Assembly: GCF_000422905.1 (NCBI RefSeq)
Contig: NZ_AUGY01000033.1
Coordinates: 17,184-81,183, forward strand
DNA: 64,000 bases
Origin: Paenibacillus alginolyticus DSM 5050 = NBRC 15375
Lineage (GTDB): Bacteria; Bacillota; Bacilli; Paenibacillales; NBRC-103111
Direction of reading: 5' to 3'
The position numbers and the translations under genes were made by a program. The notes under the pieces are model-generated. The model did no database searches, had not been told where the DNA came from, and saw nothing but the letters and a program-made list of their open reading frames with translations. This document shows positions 1-7,715 of this stretch, one piece after another (the first letter of the stretch is position 1; each line of letters begins with the position of its first letter).

Positions 1-2685
1 GTTTTAGCACTCTTATCTGAGGTGCGTGAAACCGAACTAAGGGTTGTCTCTTTATTGAAATTAAAACAACGGTTCCTCTCGCTGCTTCAAGAGAGAGAAT
101 CAAACGGTCTTTTGGTCGACCGGCCACCTGAAAAAGCGGGAGCCACTTGGAATAGCATGACTGTAGGCAACGTACAGTCTGTCATTTCCACCCCAATTTC
201 AGCACTCTCCTTCATTTTGGAACAAAATAGCGAATCCATCGGCTTTAAGAAAGAGCTATATGAGTCCTGGTCAGACGATGTTCTAAGTGAACTTTACAAT
301 TACGCTCAAACAGAATTAGAAAACTATTACAATCAGCAGACACCAGAAAACTTCTCCATAAAAGAAGCGCTATCCGATATTTTATCCACCTATCTAGCAG
401 CAAAAAGAGAAACGTTCGCAGGACACAGACTCGGCAATCTTGTAAGACAACTGATACCAACCGAGTTAAGGAAGTTGCCTTTTACCCACTCGGAATTAAA
501 GATAACTGGGTCAGTAGGACAAGGAAATTGGGCTACCATTCCTTGGATCGCTATCATGGATAAGCGAATCACAGAGACAACACGCCATGGCGAGTATCTG
601 GTCTACCTTTTCGCAGAGGATATGAAATCCGTCTACCTGACGTTCCTTCAAGGAGTCACGATCCCAATCGAAACGAAAGGTAAGGCAGCGGCCTATCAAT
701 ATTTCAAAGAAAAAGTGCAAGAAATTCGAAACATGCTCCCTCTCGAAGGCATGGTTAAAGACGATGCGATTTATCTAACATCTGGCGGCATTGGCCAGGA
801 TTATCAGGTGTCTACAGTAGCTTATTACCGTTACGATTTGGACCAAATACCAGATGATGAACAGCTCGTCGCAGACCTTAGCAATGCTTTAATTAACTAT
901 AACGAATATGTAAATAAGGTGCTCCATCCGAAAGATGAACCTGAGGCACTCATTAGTTTCAATTATACGATCAGTCATTTGTATGCTGGGCAAGGTATTT
1001 TGAATTATCTGCATGATAATGAGCCGAATCCTATCTCCTTAGAGGAATTAGTAACCAATCAAGGCAGTGTTCTTCTATCCGGGGATGATGTGAAGCATCC
1101 AAAGGAAAGAGTCCGACATCTGGGACGAGCATTGCAAGATTTGAATTTATTATCTATAAATGAGAATCAGTTCTCCTTGACCGAGCTAGGTCAGGAGTAT
1201 ACGAACCATTTTAGCGAGAATAAATGGGTCTTAAGTGATCTCCAAGTCAAGATAATTCGAGATCACCTAAATAACTCGGAAATTCAAACTCCGCTTACTA
1301 GAAGCATTAATAAAGCTATCGAACTATGTAAGGAGCTAGGCTCCTTCACCTTAGACGAATTCTCTCCAATGTTTAACAATGCTCTCGGCACTCTTGAGAC
1401 TTGGGGAGAAGTTACCCAGAAGCAAAGGTCTATTTTTATACTCAACTGGCTAGAGATATTGAAGTTTGTTACCAAATCAGGTCAGCAGTACACGTATAAC
1501 GAGTGGGAGGAGACACCTCTTGTGGATTCACTAACAGTAATCGAGCGAGTAGCTACGATTAAGAGTTTCATCGCCAGCAAAGGGTTCATGTACCCTGATC
1601 ATTGGATCGAGAACTTCTTCTTATCTCTAAAAGCAAAGCCCTTCGTCATTCTGGCAGGAGTTTCAGGCTCTGGCAAAACAAAGCTCGTGAAGCTATTCGC
1701 TGAGGCAGTAGGAGCAACCGCGAGTAATGGCCAATTCTCATTAATCCCAGTCCGCCCGGATTGGAGCGATCCTTCTGATCTGTTGGGCTACAAGGATTTG
1801 TCGGGTGTTTTTCGACCTGGGAAATTAACTGAAGTGTTGGTTGAGGCTTCAAAGCCGAGTAATCAGCATAAGCCCTATTTTATATGCTTGGATGAAATGA
1901 ATTTGGCTAGGGTTGAGCATTATTTCAGTGATTTACTGAGTGTGCTTGAGACGCAAGAGTGGGATAATCAACGGATTGTAACAACGCCGCTTATACATAG
2001 AGACTCCCTGCAAAATGAGTCAGATAAGCAATTGTACGGCAACCTGCATCTGCCAGATAATGTTTATATTGTTGGAACGGTGAATATGGATGAGACGACG
2101 CATCCTTTTAGCAAAAAGGTATTAGACCGCGCCAACACGATCGAGTTTAATTACATTGACCTTGGTCAGTATCCAAAGGGTAAAGGGATGCCGGTTAGTG
2201 AAGGTGCTGCGGTTCCTCCTAATTCATTATTGCGAAGCGAATATTTGCAATTGGTTGATGTTTATCGTGACTATAAGCAGTTAACGGAAGAGACGACTGA
2301 GTTATTGGTGAAGATCAATGGGATTTTGGAGCAGATTCATTCGCACGTAGGGTTTCGGATCCGGGATGCGGTGAGTTTTTACATGATTTATAATGATCGG
2401 TTTGCTTTGCTCAGTAAGGAAGCGGCATTCGATATGCAGTTGTTGCAGAAGATTTTGCCTCGTATTCAAGGGAGTAATTCGTCTGTGAAAAAAGCTTTGC
2501 TTCAATTGATGCAGGTGGCTCAGGATCGTAGCTTACCTATTACGGAGTATATGGAGGATGCCTCTAAGCTTTATCTCTCTCCAGAAACGTTAGCAGCATC
2601 CAAATATCCACAAAGCGCAAGGAAAATCGCCTTCATGCTACGGAGGTTAGAAGAAGATGGCTTTACCTCATACTGGCTCTCTTAA
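1..2685 (+). CDS. McrB-like AAA+ ATPase with DUF3578 domain (5' end outside window)
   Basis: Motor and DNA-recognition subunit of a two-gene McrBC-like restriction module. The reading frame is open back to base 1, so the gene probably begins upstream; a GTG at 22 is possible but has no clear ribosome binding site. Numbered from that GTG, residues ~140-250 resemble the DUF3578 (MrcB N-terminal) domain, with a GQGNWATIPWIAI core. An AAA+ module follows, with Walker A GVSGSGKT at 546-553, a Walker B region LDEMNLARVEHYF, and the NMDE stretch (~688) that sits where McrB-type GTPases carry their guanine-reading motif. The C-terminus is helical. The partner nuclease gene overlaps its last 29 bases, so translation is coupled. 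The DNA modification it recognises cannot be told from sequence. Confidence 0.85.
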   Translation, partial: VLALLSEVRETELRVVSLLKLKQRFLSLLQERESNGLLVDRPPEKAGATWNSMTVGNVQSVISTPISALSFILEQNSESIGFKKELYESWSDDVLSELYNYAQTELENYYNQQTPENFSIKEALSDILSTYLAAKRETFAGHRLGNLVRQLIPTELRKLPFTHSELKITGSVGQGNWATIPWIAIMDKRITETTRHGEYLVYLFAEDMKSVYLTFLQGVTIPIETKGKAAAYQYFKEKVQEIRNMLPLEGMVKDDAIYLTSGGIGQDYQVSTVAYYRYDLDQIPDDEQLVADLSNALINYNEYVNKVLHPKDEPEALISFNYTISHLYAGQGILNYLHDNEPNPISLEELVTNQGSVLLSGDDVKHPKERVRHLGRALQDLNLLSINENQFSLTELGQEYTNHFSENKWVLSDLQVKIIRDHLNNSEIQTPLTRSINKAIELCKELGSFTLDEFSPMFNNALGTLETWGEVTQKQRSIFILNWLEILKFVTKSGQQYTYNEWEETPLVDSLTVIERVATIKSFIASKGFMYPDHWIENFFLSLKAKPFVILAGVSGSGKTKLVKLFAEAVGATASNGQFSLIPVRPDWSDPSDLLGYKDLSGVFRPGKLTEVLVEASKPSNQHKPYFICLDEMNLARVEHYFSDLLSVLETQEWDNQRIVTTPLIHRDSLQNESDKQLYGNLHLPDNVYIVGTVNMDETTHPFSKKVLDRANTIEFNYIDLGQYPKGKGMPVSEGAAVPPNSLLRSEYLQLVDVYRDYKQLTEETTELLVKINGILEQIHSHVGFRIRDAVSFYMIYNDRFALLSKEAAFDMQLLQKILPRIQGSNSSVKKALLQLMQVAQDRSLPITEYMEDASKLYLSPETLAASKYPQSARKIAFMLRRLEEDGFTSYWLS

Positions 2686-5074
2686 TCAAAGCACGGAATT
2701 GCTGCGAATCGAGACGAATCTGTTCAATCTCTATATTCAGGGCAAGCCGTTCCATCCCACGGTTGAAACTTTGAATCTCCATCGTAATGGGGATGAGGAG
2801 TGGGTAGATGCCCATTTTCACGCTGCACCGCTGGTGGATTCGTTGGTCATAGATTCTATTTCTGTTTTCTCTCATGAACACAGGGTGATGACGAGTTGGA
2901 GTTCGGGCGATGTGTGTGCGCCGACTTTTTATGAAACGCAGGCCTATGAACTGGTCATTGAAAAGAAGGCGGATATCCCCTTAACCTTTCACCACGACAA
3001 CATCCATGTGAGACAGGCGATTAAGCCGCTGGGGAAGATGATTTTATCAGGGATTCTTAATTTTCAAAATGAAGTTGGACTCTCTGAGCTGGAGCTTCGA
3101 TTGAATGGTGAGGCTATTTTTCGTCTTCAGTTAGAGATTTTTCCATCGAAAATCGATTATAAGAATGACTATCAGATGATCCTTAACGATGTTAATGAAC
3201 AGATTTATAATCTTTCCTTCGATTTTCTGCGGAAAACGTACAACCTGACAGGGTTAAAAGAAACGAATCATCAGAGTTTGACGGAGTATTTTACGATTTT
3301 GCTGCATGTATTTACGCAGCTTGTGCAGGCTGTTGAGAGGATCAAGCTGTCGCCACATTTTAAGCTTCAAAGCGAGAATCGTCTAGTAGATGCTGCACGT
3401 GTGAAAAGAGCCGGAAAAGAGAACATTGCCTACCTAGCCAAGCGCCCACATCTATTAGCTAAGGATCCTGTGAACGGGATCATTCAGGTAGAGGGCCAGC
3501 GGTTTACACCGACTCATTTGCTTGAGACTAGACGCCATGTTCATTATGATACGGCCGAGAATCGCTTCGTGAAATGGGTGCTTGTACGCATTGGGCAGAA
3601 GCTTAAGGATGTTAAAACGCGTTTAGCTCAAAAAAGTCGTATAGAAGATCCTAATCTTACGAAGAAGCTTAATTTTATGCAGAGTCAGGTGCAGCGGTTG
3701 TTACAGCATGATTTTTTGGAAGTTGGCGAGATGAGTCAGCTGTCTATTTCTCTGGTTTTGCAAATGGCATCGGGGTACCGAGAGGTATACCGTTATTATT
3801 TAATGCTGTTAAAAGGTTTGTCGATTCAGAATGATCTTTTCCGATTATCGATGAAAGATTTGGCTCAGCTCTATGAATACTGGTGTTTCTTGAAGATTCA
3901 CCATCTTTTAAGCAAAAAGTATGAGCTGCTCAAACAAGATATTATCAAAATCAATCGGAGTGGGCTGTTCGTCACACTGGATAAGTCCCAGCAGGCGAAG
4001 ATGGTGTATAAAAACCCGCCCAACGGGGAGATTTTTACGCTGTTTTATAATGCGCTGCCCAAAGATGATCAGCATAGTCCAACTCTGTCCCAGCGGCCAG
4101 ATAATGTCCTGACTTTGAAAAAGAACGACGCCGCGGCGGAGTATAAATACATTTTCGATGCTAAATATCGCATTAATCCTGCTTATGAGGGTACGCCGTA
4201 CTTCGAGAGATACCGGATGCCGGGGCCGGAAGAGGATGATATTAATACGATGCACCGCTATCGGGATGCGATTGTGTATTCGGAGGGGCAGGGGAAAGAG
4301 TACGAGCGGAGCATGTTTGGGGCTTATGTGTTGTTTCCCTATCATGATGAGGAGCGGTTCCAGCAGCATAAGTTCTATAAAAGTGTGGAGCTCATTAATA
4401 TTGGGGCTTTTCCATTTTTACCGAATTCGACGAGTTTAATGGAGAAATTCCTGGACGAGATTATCATGGATAGTCCGGAGAAAGCCTATGAGCGGACGAC
4501 GAGGCCGCGAGGGACTAAGGAGTATTACGGTAATAAATTGTCTGGGAAAAATGTGTTGGTTGGGGCACTGAGTAAGAAGCCGCAACTGGATGCTGCGTTG
4601 GAGCATGGATTTTACCATACGCCTTTGCGAAATATTACGGATCATAAGGTGTTGACTAGATTGGAATACGTTGCGTTGTATCAGTCGATTCGTTTGTTTG
4701 GTGCGGATGATGCGGGCATCTCGTGGTATGGAAGAGTGAGAGAGTGGAAGGTTGTTCCACGCTCGGCGATAACGGCTATTCCCTCAAGTCGAGGTGCGAC
4801 GGATGAGCTTTATGTTGTGTTTGAGGTGGATGAATGGGTTAGAAGAGAGAAAGCGATAATTCCCGCGGGGCATGGGATTTATCGGATTTTGTATACGACG
4901 GATTATATGCTTAATAGGGCGAAGGAGGTCTCTGAACTGCGTTTGGAGACTGAAGAGGAACTTAGAGATTGGCGGGAGAAGCGGCGTGTGGGTAAGGTGA
5001 AGGTGACGCTTGATCGGGAGCATTTGGATTTGGGGAGTTCGGTGTTAGGGATTGGGGTAACCTCTTCAGACTGA
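2657..5074 (+). CDS. DUF2357 restriction endonuclease-like protein (McrC role)
   Basis: Nuclease partner of the upstream McrB-like ATPase. The ATG at 2657 lies inside the ATPase gene and follows GGAGG at 2642-2646. The 805-residue protein has an N-terminal beta-rich DUF2357-like region, a helical middle, and a PD-(D/E)XK nuclease core: RPDNVL with D482, then FDAKYR with D501 and K503, the expected metal-binding and catalytic pattern. The last ~45 codons are repeated at 6204-6350 as an isolated remnant. No methyltransferase lies beside the pair, which fits a modification-dependent (type IV-like) system, though this is inferred from architecture only. Confidence 0.8.
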   Translation: MALPHTGSLNQSTELLRIETNLFNLYIQGKPFHPTVETLNLHRNGDEEWVDAHFHAAPLVDSLVIDSISVFSHEHRVMTSWSSGDVCAPTFYETQAYELVIEKKADIPLTFHHDNIHVRQAIKPLGKMILSGILNFQNEVGLSELELRLNGEAIFRLQLEIFPSKIDYKNDYQMILNDVNEQIYNLSFDFLRKTYNLTGLKETNHQSLTEYFTILLHVFTQLVQAVERIKLSPHFKLQSENRLVDAARVKRAGKENIAYLAKRPHLLAKDPVNGIIQVEGQRFTPTHLLETRRHVHYDTAENRFVKWVLVRIGQKLKDVKTRLAQKSRIEDPNLTKKLNFMQSQVQRLLQHDFLEVGEMSQLSISLVLQMASGYREVYRYYLMLLKGLSIQNDLFRLSMKDLAQLYEYWCFLKIHHLLSKKYELLKQDIIKINRSGLFVTLDKSQQAKMVYKNPPNGEIFTLFYNALPKDDQHSPTLSQRPDNVLTLKKNDAAAEYKYIFDAKYRINPAYEGTPYFERYRMPGPEEDDINTMHRYRDAIVYSEGQGKEYERSMFGAYVLFPYHDEERFQQHKFYKSVELINIGAFPFLPNSTSLMEKFLDEIIMDSPEKAYERTTRPRGTKEYYGNKLSGKNVLVGALSKKPQLDAALEHGFYHTPLRNITDHKVLTRLEYVALYQSIRLFGADDAGISWYGRVREWKVVPRSAITAIPSSRGATDELYVVFEVDEWVRREKAIIPAGHGIYRILYTTDYMLNRAKEVSELRLETEEELRDWREKRRVGKVKVTLDREHLDLGSSVLGIGVTSSD

Positions 5075-5135
5075 GATAAATAAGGGGCACGATGCGAAAA
5101 AGTAATGGGAAGCGAATGATTAGATGCTATTGCCG

Positions 5136-5154
5136 TTGTGGTATAATGGTAATA
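5136..5154 (+). promoter_or_regulatory. Extended -10 promoter of the toxin-antitoxin pair
   Basis: TATAAT at 5142-5147 with a TG extension one base upstream, 31 bases before the antitoxin ATG. The 19-base block around it is identical at 18 positions to the block in front of the Fic gene at 9816-9834. Confidence 0.55.
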
Positions 5155-5177
5155 GTAATCGAAAGGTGGGGTTATCC

Positions 5178-5456
5178 ATGAGCGTGAATCGTGAAGAGTT
5201 GAAACGTTTGATCGACCATATTCCTGAACAAGATGCGGCTGAAGTTCTTGACTTTATTGGTTACTTGAACATGAAGCGAGAACGTGAAGCTGCTCAGCAA
5301 TTGGATATCGAGGCTCTTTCTGAAGATGCGGATCTTATACCACAGGTTCAAAAAAGCCGCGAAGATAGAAACTCTGGACGCGTTTATGGCCAACAAGAAG
5401 GGCTCGATTATCTCCGTGTAAAGGTGGAGGAATTTGAGCGTGGACAAAGTTTATAA
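5178..5456 (+). CDS. Antitoxin-like protein of a type II toxin-antitoxin pair
   Basis: A 92-residue, highly charged, helical protein. The ATG at 5178 is preceded by AAAGGTGGGG; an upstream in-frame ATG at 5124 lies before the promoter and is unlikely to be used. The N-terminal segment (EELKRLIDHIPEQDAAEVLDF) resembles the N-terminus of DUF2281-like antitoxins, and the C-terminal half is acidic and probably disordered until it binds toxin. It overlaps the toxin reading frame by 17 bases, the usual arrangement for coupled antitoxin-toxin translation. Family assignment is tentative; the gene-pair context is the stronger evidence. Confidence 0.6.
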   Translation: MSVNREELKRLIDHIPEQDAAEVLDFIGYLNMKREREAAQQLDIEALSEDADLIPQVQKSREDRNSGRVYGQQEGLDYLRVKVEEFERGQSL

Positions 5457-5720
5457 TGTATATTGGTCGCAAACAGCTCTTGATGAGCTAGCTGGTATAC
5501 TGGCTTATCCTCCTGAAGTGAAGGAAAGAATTTATTTGGAGTCTTTTAAACGACTATCTTACACACCAACCCTTACCGCTGTTTTGGTTAATTGGAAGGT
5601 TATTGGGCAAGACTTGGTCTCTACCAAGTCATTCTTGTGTTTGAGGTAGATGAAGATAAATCTGTCATTTGGATAGATGGAATTAAGCATAAGCGTGAAA
5701 ACGTCTATTGGAAGAAGTGA
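5440..5720 (+). pseudogene. RelE/ParE-like toxin, frameshifted
   Basis: A GTG at 5440, nine bases after GGTGGAGG, opens a RelE/ParE-like protein (VYWSQTALDELAGI at the N-terminus). The frame closes at 5649, but another frame continues from about 5612 with YQVILVFEVDEDKSVIW and stops at 5718-5720. That stretch is the expected core-strand end of a RelE/ParE fold. The full span is 281 bases, so restoring a single missing base gives a normal 93-residue toxin. The lesion lies around 5600-5612. Either the toxin is dead or there is a sequencing error. The antitoxin is intact. Confidence 0.7.
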
Positions 5721-5740
5721 ATGGCAAAATTTCAACTAGC

Positions 5741-5774
5741 AACCTCCCCCCAATCATGCGGCGGAGGTTTTTTG
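5741..5774 (+). terminator. Rho-independent terminator after the toxin gene
   Basis: AACCTCC (5741-5747) pairs with GGAGGTT (5763-5769) and is followed by a T run. Confidence 0.7.
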
Positions 5775-5907
5775 TTTTGCAAATTATTGGAAGTTTTGAA
5801 AGATCTCATGTACCAACAAATGGTTTACTAAAAGATGAGCAAAATCACAAGAGAAGATACTTCTACTTGCTTTCGTTAATCACAATTAATGATTGGAGCA
5901 GTATAAA

Positions 5908-6204
5908 TCATATCAACTTTTTTATCAATCTTCGTGAGTATGATAATGCATTTTTATCAAGACAAAGTTTGAACATCTCATCCGCTAAAATTCGTGGATT
6001 AACAGCATCCAGTAAATGCAGCATTCTGTACCAAGTTAAATAAATGGGAAGGTTTCGTGTGGAAACTCCCCGCATTTTACGATAGAAACGAAGAAAATCT
6101 ATTTCAATTGATTGAATTGTGCTAGCTGAGTTTGCAGGCTTCACTTCAATCTGTAATGCCTGTTCTGTACCATGTAGCACATTAGCAAATAGTTGATTAG
6201 GGGC
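5908..6204 (-). pseudogene. Transposase C-terminal remnant (IS1595-like)
   Basis: The minus strand encodes ~98 residues ending at 5908 with the segment RGVSTRNLPIYLTWYRML. This resembles the C-terminal GVSTKYLxxYLxW signature of IS1595-family DDE transposases as I recall it. No start codon or catalytic domain belongs to it: the frame runs upstream into sequence that on the other strand is the nuclease-gene remnant. It stops exactly at 6204, where that remnant begins, so the element was truncated or recombined there. Inverted repeats were not found. The family call is moderate at best. Confidence 0.45.
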
Positions 6205-6350
6205 CTCTCGAACAGCCCGAACTGCGGTTGGAGACGGAAGAGGAATTGCGGGATTGGCGTGAGAAACGGCGTGTGGGTAAGGTGAAGGTGACGCTGGATC
6301 GGGAGCATTTGGATTTGGGGAGTGCGGTTTTGGGGATTGGGTTAGAGTAG
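6204..6350 (+). pseudogene. Second copy of the 3' end of the DUF2357 nuclease gene
   Basis: An open frame from 6204 to the stop at 6348-6350 encodes the same C-terminus as the intact nuclease (ELRLETEEELRDWREK, then KVKVTLDREHLDLGS, then VLGIG). The nucleotide differences are mostly silent (for example GAGACT/GAGACG and CTT/CTG). The match starts abruptly near codon ELR and runs to within two codons of the stop. It has no start codon and is a gene fragment, from either a former paralogue or a replaced allele. Confidence 0.85.
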
Positions 6351-6366
6351 TAATAGGAGAAATCAA

Positions 6367-6396
6367 AAGCACTCGATAATTGGGTGCTTATTTTCT
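6367..6396 (+). terminator. Probable terminator after the nuclease-gene remnant
   Basis: AAGCACTC pairs with GGGTGCTT (8 pairs including one G-T) around a 7-base loop, followed by ATTTTCTG. Confidence 0.5.
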
Positions 6397-6713
6397 GTTT
6401 AATAAAATAAGAAAGACTTGTATTAGAATAACTCTGGGGCGACTACACCTAATCATAATACGCGAAATGTTGCGTCCCTAATATTTATGTGAAGAAACTT
6501 TCATTCATTACGGTAGAATATCTAATATTCGCATGGATAAAATGAACAGGGATTCGACTCCCACGCTTTTCTGAACCCTTCCATGCCAGCGTAACAAAGT
6601 GAACTTTAATGCCATAAAGTGACTATTTCGCTAAGAAAGCGACGCTTTCAAAAAAACTACGACAATATTCGTGAAAAATAATAGAAATATAGAGATTTTC
6701 ACTTTCTTCCACT
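6397..6713. other. Intergenic stretch with no gene seen
   Basis: AT-rich sequence with no convincing reading frame. It contains one short perfect palindrome, GAAAGC-GAC-GCTTTC near 6635, of unknown meaning; the A run that follows it argues against a plus-strand terminator. Confidence 0.5.
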
Positions 6714-6741
6714 TTGCATAAAAGCTAGAATCTGATAGGAT
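6714..6741 (+). promoter_or_regulatory. Candidate promoter of cysDN
   Basis: TTGCAT (6714-6719), 16 bases, TAGGAT (6736-6741), about 50 bases before the cysD start. No SAM riboswitch or T-box signature is seen in the leader. Confidence 0.45.
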
Positions 6742-6790
6742 ATAAAGAAAGACGATGGATTTAGTAAGAATTAAAAGGAGGCACCTTTTC

Positions 6791-7714
6791 ATGGAAAAAC
6801 AATTGCTTGATTCCATAGATGAAATGACGCATCTGGATCAACTCGAGGCTGAAGCGATTTATATTATTCGAGAAGTAGCGGCGGAATGTGAAAATCCCGT
6901 GATGCTGTATTCGATCGGGAAGGATAGTTCCGTGATGCTGCATTTGGCGCTGAAAGCTTTTTATCCCGAGAAGCCGCCATTTCCTTTCATGCATATTGAT
7001 ACAACCTGGAAGTTTAAAGAAATGATCGAATTCCGCGATCGCAAAGCGAAAGAATTTGGGATCGAAATGATTGTTCACTCGAACGAGGAAGGTGTTAAAC
7101 AAGGGATCAACCCATTTGATCATGGTTCCGCGTACACCGATATTATGAAAACTCAAGCATTAAAACAGGGATTGGACAAATACGGTTTTACAGCTGCGTT
7201 CGGCGGCGGAAGACGTGACGAGGAGAAGTCGCGTGCGAAGGAGCGGATATTCTCTTTCCGTAATAAAAACCATGCCTGGGATCCGAAAAACCAACGACCA
7301 GAAATGTGGAAGCTTTTTAATACAAGAATCAATAAGGGCGAAAGCACCCGCGTATTCCCAATATCCAACTGGACGGAAAAAGACATCTGGCAATACATTC
7401 GCAGAGAGAACATTGATATTGTGCCACTCTATTTTGCAAAAGAAAGACCTGTACTCGAACGCGACGGACATCTCATCATGGTTGACGATGATCGCATGAA
7501 ACTCGAAGCTCATGAGAAAATTGAAATGAAGAAGATGCGGTTTCGTACATTAGGCTGCTATCCCCTTACTGGCGGAGCCGAGTCGGAGGCGGATACGATA
7601 GATGCCATTATTGAAGAAACGCTTGGTGCGGTCTCATCCGAACGGACAACACGGGTAATTGACCAAGAAGCGGCGGGAAGTATGGAAAGACGTAAACGGG
7701 AGGGTTATTTCTAA
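6791..7714 (+). CDS. cysD: Sulfate adenylyltransferase subunit 2 (CysD)
   Basis: The 307-residue catalytic subunit of the heterodimeric ATP sulfurylase, which makes APS from sulfate and ATP in assimilatory sulfate reduction. The ATG at 6791 follows AAAAGGAGG; an in-frame ATG at 6755 lies before that site and is rejected. The PP-loop-like [14 protein letters not shown] is near residue 38, and the family signature [16 protein letters not shown] lies near residues 137-152. The C-terminal residues RRKREGYF are typical of the family. cysN follows after one base, so the two are one transcription and translation unit. Confidence 0.95.
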   Translation: MEKQLLDSIDEMTHLDQLEAEAIYIIREVAAECENPVMLYSIGKDSSVMLHLALKAFYPEKPPFPFMHIDTTWKFKEMIEFRDRKAKEFGIEMIVHSNEEGVKQGINPFDHGSAYTDIMKTQALKQGLDKYGFTAAFGGGRRDEEKSRAKERIFSFRNKNHAWDPKNQRPEMWKLFNTRINKGESTRVFPISNWTEKDIWQYIRRENIDIVPLYFAKERPVLERDGHLIMVDDDRMKLEAHEKIEMKKMRFRTLGCYPLTGGAESEADTIDAIIEETLGAVSSERTTRVIDQEAAGSMERRKREGYF

Positions 7715-7715
7715 A

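Noticed and set aside
5708..6043. 111-codon plus-strand frame after the toxin
   Set aside because: It spans the terminator at 5741-5774 and overlaps the transposase remnant on the other strand; no ribosome site.
6620..6660. GAAAGC-GAC-GCTTTC palindrome as a terminator
   Set aside because: Followed by A, not T, on the plus strand, and no gene approaches from the right on the minus strand.
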